The notes beneath the pieces were generated by a model. The model saw nothing but the letters and a program-made list of their open reading frames with translations. It was not told the origin of the DNA and did no database searches. From Rubrivivax gelatinosus (GTDB lineage: Bacteria > Pseudomonadota > Gammaproteobacteria > Burkholderiales > Burkholderiaceae_C): a DNA stretch of 64,000 nucleotides. Shown here piece by piece: positions 7,753-14,332 of this stretch (positions are counted from its first letter, which is position 1; every line of letters starts with the position of its first letter). Location: NCBI RefSeq assembly GCF_004340905.1, contig NZ_SLXD01000011.1, positions 147,795 through 211,794 of the forward strand, given 5' to 3'. The position numbers were made by a program, and so were the translations under genes.

Positions 7753-9402
7753 CTAAGCTGCTGGCCTGCTCGATCTCCACTCGGCACGTGTCGCCCCGGG
7801 TAGCGGTGCCCGGGGCGGCACACCTCTCCCCCTCGCCCCCTCCGACCAACTGCCCCCGGGCTCCCGGGCGGGCGCCGCCGTGGGCGGAAAAAGGCCTGTG
7901 AAATCAAGGCCTGCGCAGTTATTGAATCGAGTCCAAGGGGGCTCAGCGGCCGGCGTCGCGTGCTGCGGTTGCCGCGGTTGGATGCGCCAGGTGTCGACGC
8001 GCGTGATGACGTCGACAGGGCGCGCCAGGTCTGCGGCGTGCACGCGCAGCCCTTCGATGGCGCGCGTCGTCTCGTCGCGGTAGCGGGTGCTCGGCCGGGC
8101 GGCGTAGAGGACGCTGAAGCGCATCCCGTGGGCCTCGCAGGCCGACAGCCAGGCGGCGTAGTCGTTGGCCTTGCAGGCGGCGTGTGCGGCCGGCAGTGCG
8201 GCCCCAGGCAGGCCGGCGGCGTCGACGCGGAACAGCTCGCGCGTCGGCGTGATCGGGGGCACACCGAAGAACTGGAACTGTCGGACGCCCCACAAGCGCG
8301 CCCAGGCGACGCGCCGGGCTGCGCCGTCGCGGCCGTCGCCGCCGTGTTCGTCGTCGCCGTCCAGGCCTTCGCCGTCGATGCTCTTGGACACGTACTTCGC
8401 CACGTAGGCGAGAGCGCTGCCCTTCTCCGGGTCGATGTGCTCGACGACGAATCGGCGCTCGGCGGCGCCGGGCTCGTTGGGTGAGTCGGCCATGGCGTAG
8501 CTGCGCAGCACGCCGAGCAGCGCTTCGGCGTCGGCCGGCGCCGTGAACATCAGCACGTGCCAGTGCGGGCATGCGTCGTGGTGAGGCTCGACGACACGCA
8601 GGCCGTAGGGCGCGAGCCCTTGGTGCGCCGCGGCGCGCAGGCTGCGGCGCCACACGCGGTTCAGGTAGGTCTGCACCTGGCGCGGCGTCGTGCCGTCGTG
8701 GGTGGGGTTGGCCTGGCCGCTGCGGTGCTGGCGGGCGTGCATCCGGCTCGGGGCCGTGATGGTCACGAACAGGCCGACATGGCCGCGTGCCTTGGCCTGG
8801 GCTTCGATGCCCTTGATGCGGACCATCATCGCCCTGCGGCGGTTGGACGGGTTCGCCTGGCTGGCGGCGACCAGCTCATCGAGCGGCCGAACCTCGCCGG
8901 TGCTTTCGTTCACCGCCTCCATCGAGGCCAGCATCTGGGCATTCCGCGAGCGCTGGCGGTGGAATCGCTTCAGCGCCTTGTCGGAGACGCAGGGGGACGC
9001 ATGGTTGTGCACCGCGCCGCGGTGGATCTGCAGCAGCTCGACGGTCTGGAACCGCTTCCGCAGCGCGCGGCGCCACCAGGCAGCGTCACGCATCCGGTTC
9101 ACCTGGCGATCGAGCTGGCGGTGTGCCGGCAGCGCGATGCGGTGGCGGCGGGCGATGTCCCGCAGCGTGCGCCGGATGGCTTCTTCGGGCGTCTGCTTGA
9201 GGTTCCAGAGTTCGGCCAGGCGCTCGACCTGGCCGGCTGCTCGGCGCGCCGTGTCGTCTATCGCTGGCTCGCTGACGTCGAAGGCCTCGGCCAGCGTCTC
9301 CAACGTGTGGGGCTGGCGGCCGTCGAAGACCTGGGCGGGCTCGACAGCGCGGCAGGCTCCCGCATCGAGCACCTTGAGCGCTCGGATGTACTCGCCCCGC
9401 AT
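7753..9402 (-). CDS. HUH-family rolling-circle replication endonuclease (phage GPA-like)
   Basis: The 549-residue protein starts at ATG 9402 with a G-rich RBS 7 nt upstream. It carries the three Rep motifs: FVTITAPSRMH (about 212-222), the metal-binding HUH motif PHWHVLMF (H280, H282) and YVAKYVSK with two candidate nicking tyrosines (Y333, Y337). This arrangement matches phage P2 GPA-type replication initiators, which nick the origin and start rolling-circle replication. It implies that the excised element replicates on its own. The C-terminal about 60 residues are Pro/Arg-rich and probably disordered. Confidence 0.88.
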   Translation of the reverse strand: MRGEYIRALKVLDAGACRAVEPAQVFDGRQPHTLETLAEAFDVSEPAIDDTARRAAGQVERLAELWNLKQTPEEAIRRTLRDIARRHRIALPAHRQLDRQVNRMRDAAWWRRALRKRFQTVELLQIHRGAVHNHASPCVSDKALKRFHRQRSRNAQMLASMEAVNESTGEVRPLDELVAASQANPSNRRRAMMVRIKGIEAQAKARGHVGLFVTITAPSRMHARQHRSGQANPTHDGTTPRQVQTYLNRVWRRSLRAAAHQGLAPYGLRVVEPHHDACPHWHVLMFTAPADAEALLGVLRSYAMADSPNEPGAAERRFVVEHIDPEKGSALAYVAKYVSKSIDGEGLDGDDEHGGDGRDGAARRVAWARLWGVRQFQFFGVPPITPTRELFRVDAAGLPGAALPAAHAACKANDYAAWLSACEAHGMRFSVLYAARPSTRYRDETTRAIEGLRVHAADLARPVDVITRVDTWRIQPRQPQHATPAAEPPWTRFNNCAGLDFTGLFPPTAAPAREPGGSWSEGARGRGVPPRAPLPGATRAEWRSSRPAA

Positions 9403-9404
9403 GG

Positions 9405-9770
9405 TCAGCCCCCGATGAGCGTCAGTTGGGCTTCGCGCGGGTAGTACGGCCGCAGCTCGACGCGCGCGCCGGTCGCGTCGATGACGTCCTGCCCGAACGT
9501 CTCGGCTTCGTCCTCGGGGAGGCGGCGCGCCTCGTGGGGGTCGGGCGTCGTCGTGAGGCGACCCGTCGTCAGGTCGGCGTGCCGCAGGTAGGCGCGGCAC
9601 TCGCGCAGCCACAAGACGCAGAGCATCGGCGCCAGCTTGTGGGTGGCCTTGCTCGGGGCGTACTCCTGCTGAACGCTGCCGACCAGCGGCCGGCCACGGC
9701 CGGCGGTGCGACGGGTGAACGGGGCGGGGAAGACGGGCGCGCGGCGCCCGCCGTGAGCTTCGGTGTGCAT
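9405..9770 (-). CDS. Conserved small protein upstream of Rep, unknown
   Basis: A 121-residue protein with start ATG 9770 and GGAG 6 nt upstream. Its stop lies 2 bp before the Rep ATG, so the two are probably translated in tandem. The N-terminal 40 residues are basic, and a Leu/Cys-rich helix (APMLCVLWLRECRAYL) and an acidic segment follow. No family is recognised. Tight coupling suggests a role in replication or its control. Confidence 0.6.
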   Translation of the reverse strand: MHTEAHGGRRAPVFPAPFTRRTAGRGRPLVGSVQQEYAPSKATHKLAPMLCVLWLRECRAYLRHADLTTGRLTTTPDPHEARRLPEDEAETFGQDVIDATGARVELRPYYPREAQLTLIGG

Positions 9771-9825
9771 GCTGATCTCCGGTGAGGTGCAGGCTGTAGC
9801 GGTGGGCCTGCAGGGGTGCGGTCGG

Positions 9826-10581
9826 TCAGCCGAACAAGGCGCTGAGCAGCGTGTCGGCGGGCTTGGCGGCCTGCTTGCGGCGCAGGGCCTCGCGGTCGCC
9901 GTTGGCGGCCTTGTGCGCGTCAGCCTGGCGGCGATGCAGCAGGTCGGCGTGGGTGCTCGGCACCTTCTTGCCGTCCAGCGCTTCAGCGCTGGGGGCGCCG
10001 CCGATGTCCCGGCCGAACAGGCGCGCGTAGAGACGGCCGTTCTCGGCCATCAGCTTCAGTACCTCGGCGTGCGTGGCTTGGGACCGCTCGCTGAGGCCCC
10101 CGATCAACCACTCTTCCTTCACGGGCTGCTTCAGCAGCTCATCGATGCGGTCTTCGTTCGCCTCGATCACGTCCAGGGCGTGGCCGATGGCGTCGCCCTT
10201 CAGGGCGATGCGCATGTGGTGAACCTCGGTTGGCTGCGCCCGGGCAGAGCGCGCGCCGGTCGGGGTGCTGCCCTCGTCGTCGGGCTCGGCGTCGGCGACG
10301 ACGCCGGCCGGGAACACCTTGCCTTGCGCCTTGGCCTTGGCGCCCGGCTCGGGGGTGTCGTCGAAGCGGTGGCCGCGGCCCTCGTAGAACGCGCGGAGGT
10401 CGACGAGGAAGGGCTCGTCGGGGATGTAGTTGCCCGCCTCGAAGCGCTTGATCTTGTGGAGGGGGAGGCCGGATTGGTCCGCCGCGGTCGCTTGGGTCAT
10501 GCCGAGCTGGCGGCGCGCGTTGCTGGCTGCCTTCGGCTGGAGTGCCAGGTAGGGAAGTTCGTAGCTCATATCGTTCGCCAT
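9826..10581 (-). CDS. XRE-like helix-turn-helix regulator with long C-terminal domain
   Basis: The start ATG at 10581 lies just downstream of a good promoter at 10625-10654. The 251-residue protein has an XRE-type HTH at residues about 20-50 (ARRQLGMTQATAADQSGLPL then KIKRFEAG). A variable linker and an alpha-helical C-terminal half (about 120-250) with alternating charges follow. It is the second of two regulators and the first gene after the operator region, so it may control the Rep/integrase genes. A second in-frame ATG lies at 10569. Confidence 0.78.
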   Translation of the reverse strand: MANDMSYELPYLALQPKAASNARRQLGMTQATAADQSGLPLHKIKRFEAGNYIPDEPFLVDLRAFYEGRGHRFDDTPEPGAKAKAQGKVFPAGVVADAEPDDEGSTPTGARSARAQPTEVHHMRIALKGDAIGHALDVIEANEDRIDELLKQPVKEEWLIGGLSERSQATHAEVLKLMAENGRLYARLFGRDIGGAPSAEALDGKKVPSTHADLLHRRQADAHKAANGDREALRRKQAAKPADTLLSALFG

Positions 10582-10600
10582 GTTCCGTGGAGTTGTGGAA

Positions 10601-10660
10601 ACGGTGCGTTGCACCGCTGGGCGAACTATAGAGCCGTGGCACCGTGCATTGCAACGGTGC
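10601..10660 (-). promoter_or_regulatory. Promoter with two inverted-repeat operators
   Basis: On the minus strand there is a -35 TTGCAA (10654-10649), an 18-bp spacer and a -10 TATAGT (10630-10625). One inverted repeat, GCACCGT-N8-ACGGTGC (10639-10660), covers the -35. A second with CGGTGC/GCACCG arms (10601-10617) covers the expected start point. The shared half-site ACGGTGC suggests a repressor, probably one of the two flanking XRE-type proteins. Confidence 0.65.
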
Positions 10661-10670
10661 AACGAAAAAT

Positions 10671-11321
10671 TTACTTCCGGTTCAGCTTCTCGCGTTGTTC
10701 CAGGCGCTCGCGCAGTCGATCTGCCATCTCAAGCAGCGCCGCATTGGCGCGACCCTGGGTCGCCACGTCGAACTCTTTGTTCCAGCCTCGGTGGAGGTCT
10801 AGAGCCAGCTTCATGATCGCGTCGAAGTGGTTGTGATGCAGCGTCGCGAAGACGTGCGCCATCCAAGCGAACCCCTCCGGGTCGCTGCGCCTGCGCGTTC
10901 CTAGCCGCTCTTCATCCCGAAGCGCGTCGAACGGGTGATCGTCGCCGTAGATCAGGAAGCTCGGCGTCAGCCGTAGGGCTTCGCACAGCAGTCGGATTTC
11001 CCTAGGTGACGGTCGGTTCGTCCCCGCCTCATACAGCGAGATCACGGCCCGGGAGACACCCTTTTCGTCGGGGTCGAGGCTCCGCGTCAGCTCGGCCAGT
11101 TCCCCTTGAGTCATTCGCCTCGCTTCGCGCGCCTCTCTGACCCGTGCCCCAAGCTCATCTTCGGGGCGCCCAGGAAAGCGGCCGGGCTGTACTGGCGTCG
11201 CTGCCGCTTCCTCGGACGCCACGCGATCCAGGTGCTCGGCTTCCGCCGCGAGTTCGTTCAGTCTCGCTTCACGTTCAGCGGCCGAGGTGTCGCCCGCGGC
11301 CTTCTTCTTTCGAGGCGCCAT
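10671..11321 (-). CDS. XRE family transcriptional regulator
   Basis: A 216-residue protein with a basic N-terminus (MAPRKKK). A canonical XRE HTH spans about residues 57-115 (VREAREARRMTQGELAELT, then SRAVISLYEAGTNRPS and LLCEALRLTPSFLIYG). A helical C-terminal domain (about 140-216) without a LexA-type peptidase motif follows. It is the gene nearest attR and lies upstream of the operator region. A CI-like lysogeny repressor for the element is the likely role. The gap to attR holds the right-hand TCTACAA boxes. Confidence 0.82.
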   Translation of the reverse strand: MAPRKKKAAGDTSAAEREARLNELAAEAEHLDRVASEEAAATPVQPGRFPGRPEDELGARVREAREARRMTQGELAELTRSLDPDEKGVSRAVISLYEAGTNRPSPREIRLLCEALRLTPSFLIYGDDHPFDALRDEERLGTRRRSDPEGFAWMAHVFATLHHNHFDAIMKLALDLHRGWNKEFDVATQGRANAALLEMADRLRERLEQREKLNRK

Positions 11322-11378
11322 GTCACGTTTGGATGGTTGGTCTCCGAGGATACACGCCGCCTCTTGGCATCAACGTGC

Positions 11379-11448
11379 TCTACAAAGGTCGCCAGCCCCG
11401 GCGGTGAGCCCAGGCGACGTGTAGGAGCTCGGTTCAGATTTTTGTAGA
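11379..11448. repeat. Right pair of TCTACAA boxes (possible integrase arm sites)
   Basis: TCTACAAA (11379-11386) and its inverse TTTGTAGA (11441-11448) lie within 115 bp of attR. They mirror the two boxes inside attL. Four copies near the two ends of one element suggest recombinase arm sites. Confidence 0.5.
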
Positions 11449-11491
11449 CGTCGCGTCTTCTAAGCTGTTATGATCACGGGCTCGGTTTGGG

Positions 11492-11539
11492 GGATTGAAA
11501 ATCCGCGTGTCGGTGGTTCGATTCCGCCCCAGGCCACCA
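11492..11539 (+). repeat. attR: second copy of the 48-bp tRNA-Phe repeat
   Basis: This copy is identical to 5506-5553. It lacks the 5' half of a tRNA (acceptor 5' strand, D-arm), so it is not a second tRNA gene. Native sequence resumes with tRNA-Gly seven bases later. Confidence 0.95.
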
Positions 11540-11545
11540 AGAGAT

Positions 11546-11621
11546 GCGGGATTAGCTCAGTTGGTAGAGCGATACCTTGCCAAGGTATAGGTCGAGAGTT
11601 CGAGCCTCTTATCCCGCTCCA
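11546..11621 (+). tRNA. tRNA-Gly (GCC)
   Basis: The 76-nt cloverleaf has acceptor stem GCGGGAT/ATCCCGC, anticodon loop TTGCCAA (anticodon GCC), T-loop TTCGAGC and 3' TCCA. Before the element inserted, tRNA-Phe and tRNA-Gly were probably a tandem pair a few bases apart. A terminator follows. Now that the element separates them, its expression depends on a promoter within the element or near attR. Confidence 0.97.
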
Positions 11622-11629
11622 AGATTTGA

Positions 11630-11661
11630 GGGCCCGGTTTCAGCAGAAGCCGGGCCCTTTG
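11630..11661 (+). terminator. Intrinsic terminator after tRNA-Gly
   Basis: GGGCCCGG (11630-11637) pairs perfectly with CCGGGCCC (11650-11657), followed by TTTGTCTTTT. It ends the tRNA transcript just before the convergent btuD stop at 11680. Confidence 0.85.
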
Positions 11662-11679
11662 TCTTTTCCGCGGCCCGCT

Positions 11680-12417
11680 TCAGCTCTCGGCGGTGAAGAA
11701 GCTCAGCCGGCCCAGCTCGCAGCGCGCCACGGCGCTGTCGTAGGCCTGACTCAGCGAGGCGCTGCACAGCACCTCGTCCGGGTGCCCGGCGGCGAGCACA
11801 CGGCCCTCGGCCAGCAGCGTGACGTGGTCGCAGTAACGCGCCGCCAGGTGCAGGTCGTGCAGCACCACCAGCACCGCGGCGTCGGCGGCGCAGGCGCGCA
11901 GCAGGCGCATCAGCTGGTGCTGGTGCGGCAGGTCCAGGTGCGCCGCCGGTTCGTCGGCCAGCAGCAGCGGCGGGCGGTGCGCGATGGCGCGCGCCAGCGC
12001 CGCGCGCGCCGCTTCGCCGCCGGACAGCGTGTGCAGCCGGCGCTGGCGCAGCGGCCCGAGTTCGCAGGCCTCGATCAGCGCCGCGCTCGGCGGTGCCAGC
12101 GCCAGCTGCAGCAGCTCGTCGACCGTCAGGTCCCAGTGGCTGTGCGTCTGCTGCGGCAGGTAGCCGATGGCCTGCGCCAGTGCGCGCGGCTTCCAGCCGG
12201 CCAGCGGACGGCCGAGCAGGCGCACCTCGCCGGCGTGTGCCGGGCGCAGCCCGATCAAGGCCTGCAGCAGCGTGCTCTTGCCGGCGCCGTTGGCGCCGAC
12301 CAGTGCGAACAGGCCGCGTGCCGGCCACGCCGCGGTGATGCCGTGCAGCAGCGTGCGAGCGCCGGCACGCACCTGCAGCCCCTGCACTGCCAGGGCCGGC
12401 GATGTCGTCGTGTCCAT
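11680..12417 (-). CDS. btuD: Vitamin B12 ABC transporter ATP-binding protein
   Basis: The 245-residue ATPase energises uptake through the BtuC-like permease. It has Walker A ANGAGKST, a Q-loop region (YLPQQTH), signature LSGGEAARAALARA, Walker B LLLADEP and the switch His in VLHDLHLA. This is the FecE/HmuV/BtuD type. The start ATG at 12417 lies 2 bp after the permease stop. The downstream position in a cobalamin-riboswitch operon with btuB, btuF and btuC makes B12 the likely substrate rather than iron. Confidence 0.88.
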   Translation of the reverse strand: MDTTTSPALAVQGLQVRAGARTLLHGITAAWPARGLFALVGANGAGKSTLLQALIGLRPAHAGEVRLLGRPLAGWKPRALAQAIGYLPQQTHSHWDLTVDELLQLALAPPSAALIEACELGPLRQRRLHTLSGGEAARAALARAIAHRPPLLLADEPAAHLDLPHQHQLMRLLRACAADAAVLVVLHDLHLAARYCDHVTLLAEGRVLAAGHPDEVLCSASLSQAYDSAVARCELGRLSFFTAES

Positions 12418-12419
12418 CG

Positions 12420-13403
12420 TCACTCGCGTCGCCTCAGCAGCAGGCCCAGGAAGAACGGCCCGCCGACCAGCGCCGTCAGCAGCCCGGCCGGGATCTCGCT
12501 GGGCGCCAGTGCCGCGCGTGCGATCAGGTCCACCAGCACCATCGCCGTGCCGCCGGCCAGCACGCAGGCCGGCACCAGCCGGCCGTGCAGCGGCCCCAGC
12601 CACCAGCGCAGCAGATGCGGCACCACGAGGCCGACGAAGCCGATCAGCCCGCCCCAGCAGACCGCCAGCGCGGTGGCCAGCGCCGCCAGCAGCACCGCCT
12701 GCGCGACCAGCCGTGGCACGCGCACGCCCATGCCGTGCGCCGCCTGTTCGCCCAGGCCCAGCGCGTCCAGCCCGAAAGCCAGCCGCCGGGCGCCGGCGGC
12801 CAGCAGCACGAGCAGCGGCACGAAGGCCGCGCACTGCGCCGCGGTCGGCGTCTGCACCCCGCCCAGCTGCCAGGAGATCAGTGCGCGCAGGTTGGTCGAC
12901 TCGTCGCCGAAGAGCATCAGCAGCAGCCCGCGCAGCGCCGACAGGATGGCTGCCAGCGCGACGCCGGCCAGCAGCAGCCGCGCCGGCTGCCAGCCGCCGC
13001 CGGCACGGCCGACGGCCAGCACCAGCCAGCTCGCGCCCCAGGCGCCGGCAAACGCCAGCAGCGGCAGCGACCAGCCCGGCGGCAGCCATTGCGGCAGCAG
13101 CAGCGCGATGGCTGCACCCACCGCGGCACCCGAGGCGCTGCCCAGCAGATAGGGTTCGGCCAGCGGGTTGCGGAACACGCCCTGGAACAGCAGCCCGGCC
13201 AGCGCCAGGCAGGCGCCCACGAAAAACGCCGCCGCGACACGCGGCGCGCGCCAGACCCAGACCAGGTCGTGCATCAGCCCGTCGCCGCCCAGCCACTGCG
13301 CCGGCGCCACCCAGGCCGCGCCGCCGCTCAGGGCCAGCAGCAGCGCCACCAGCAGCGCGGCCGCCAGCAGCGGCGTCGCATGCCGCGCCCGCCGCGCCTT
13401 CAT
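12420..13403 (-). CDS. btuC: Vitamin B12 ABC transporter permease (FecCD family)
   Basis: A 327-residue integral membrane protein with about 9-10 helices. It has the FecCD hallmarks RAPRVAAAFFVGACLALAG, NPLAEPYLLG, and GLIGFVGLVVPHLLR with the coupling-helix region. It would carry corrinoids across the inner membrane as a dimer with BtuD. Its ATG overlaps the btuF stop (ATGA, 13400-13403), indicating translational coupling. Confidence 0.9.
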   Translation of the reverse strand: MKARRARHATPLLAAALLVALLLALSGGAAWVAPAQWLGGDGLMHDLVWVWRAPRVAAAFFVGACLALAGLLFQGVFRNPLAEPYLLGSASGAAVGAAIALLLPQWLPPGWSLPLLAFAGAWGASWLVLAVGRAGGGWQPARLLLAGVALAAILSALRGLLLMLFGDESTNLRALISWQLGGVQTPTAAQCAAFVPLLVLLAAGARRLAFGLDALGLGEQAAHGMGVRVPRLVAQAVLLAALATALAVCWGGLIGFVGLVVPHLLRWWLGPLHGRLVPACVLAGGTAMVLVDLIARAALAPSEIPAGLLTALVGGPFFLGLLLRRRE

Positions 13404-14332
13404 GCCGCCGCTCCGAAAGCCTGCGGATGCAGCGCGCGCGCGTAAGCCAGCACGGCCTCGGTCTGGCGCGGCCCGGGGATCAGAAAGTGGCTGCGCGGCA
13501 GCACGACGACCCGTCCCTCACGCACCGCGCGCAGCCGCGACCAGCCCGGCCGGGCCGCGATCTCCTCGGCTGGCTTGGGCACCGCCTGCAGCGACACGAT
13601 GACTTCCGGGTCGCGCAGCAGCACCGCCTCGGCGCTGACCTGCTGCGCGCCGGCCAGGTCGCTGAAGACGTTGCGCCCGCCGGCGCAGGCCAGCGCGTCG
13701 TCGGCGTAATGGCCGCGGCCGACGGTCTGGTAGGCGCCGCGTGCCGCGGCCGCGGTCTCCAGATACACCGTCGGCTGCGGCCGGCCCTGCCAGGCCTGGC
13801 GGATGGCCGCCAGCGAGCCGTCGAAACGCGCCAGCAGCGCCGCCGCGGCGGCTTCGCTGCCGGTGGCGCGGCCCACCAGGTCGATGTTGCGCCGCACCGC
13901 CGCCAGGTCCGGGTGCGCCAGCACCAGCACCGCGACGCCGGCGCGTTCGAAAGGCTCGACCAGGCCCAGCGCGCTGCCGTGTGACGGCGTCAGCACGATC
14001 AGGTCGGGCTTCAGCGCCGCCAGCGCCTCGGGCGAATAACCGAGCGCGCCGCCGACCGACGGTTTGGCCAGCGCCGCCTCGGGATATCGCACACGCCCGC
14101 CGATCGCCGCGACGCGCGCCTCCAGCCCGAGCGCGAAGACGATCTCGATGTTGCTCGGGAAGATCGCGACGATGCGCTGCGGCGGCGCCGCCAGCCGCAG
14201 CGTGCGCCCCTGCGCGTCGACGACGCAGCGTGGCCAGGGGCCGGCGGCCGCCTGTGCCTCGCGCCCGACGCCGCACAGCGCCGCGCCGGCCAGCAGCGCA
14301 CGCCGCGCCGGCGACCGCGGCGCGGTGTTCAC
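13400..14332 (-). CDS. btuF: Periplasmic cobalamin-binding protein (BtuF-like)
   Basis: The GTG start at 14332 overlaps the btuB stop (GTGA), giving 310 residues. The N-terminus has twin arginines before a hydrophobic stretch (ARRALLAGAALCG), a plausible Tat or Sec signal ending near EAQAAA. The rest is a type III periplasmic-binding fold (RIVAIFPSNIEIVFALGLEA, PDLIVLTPSHGSA, VIVSLQAVPKPAEE). It should deliver B12 from the receptor to BtuC. Operon context supports the substrate, since siderophore binders look similar. Confidence 0.85.
   Translation of the reverse strand: MNTAPRSPARRALLAGAALCGVGREAQAAAGPWPRCVVDAQGRTLRLAAPPQRIVAIFPSNIEIVFALGLEARVAAIGGRVRYPEAALAKPSVGGALGYSPEALAALKPDLIVLTPSHGSALGLVEPFERAGVAVLVLAHPDLAAVRRNIDLVGRATGSEAAAAALLARFDGSLAAIRQAWQGRPQPTVYLETAAAARGAYQTVGRGHYADDALACAGGRNVFSDLAGAQQVSAEAVLLRDPEVIVSLQAVPKPAEEIAARPGWSRLRAVREGRVVVLPRSHFLIPGPRQTEAVLAYARALHPQAFGAAA

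Larger units (their letters stand above)
5554..11539. mobile_element. Integrated tRNA-Phe element with integrase and HUH replication protein
   Basis: The 5,986-bp element lies between two 48-bp att repeats. All eight genes run on the minus strand: integrase next to attL, DUF4224 protein, 84-residue protein, 150-residue HTH-like protein, HUH Rep, 121-residue protein and two XRE-type regulators. No capsid, portal, terminase, Zot-like ATPase, coat or relaxase gene is recognisable. It could be a phage satellite, a degenerate filamentous prophage, or a replicating integrative plasmid-like element. Chromosomal synteny (tRNA-Phe followed by tRNA-Gly) resumes directly after attR. Confidence 0.9.

Noticed and set aside
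11492..11539. Second tRNA-Phe
   Set aside because: Only the 3' 48 nt are present. The acceptor 5' strand and D-arm are missing, so it is attR.
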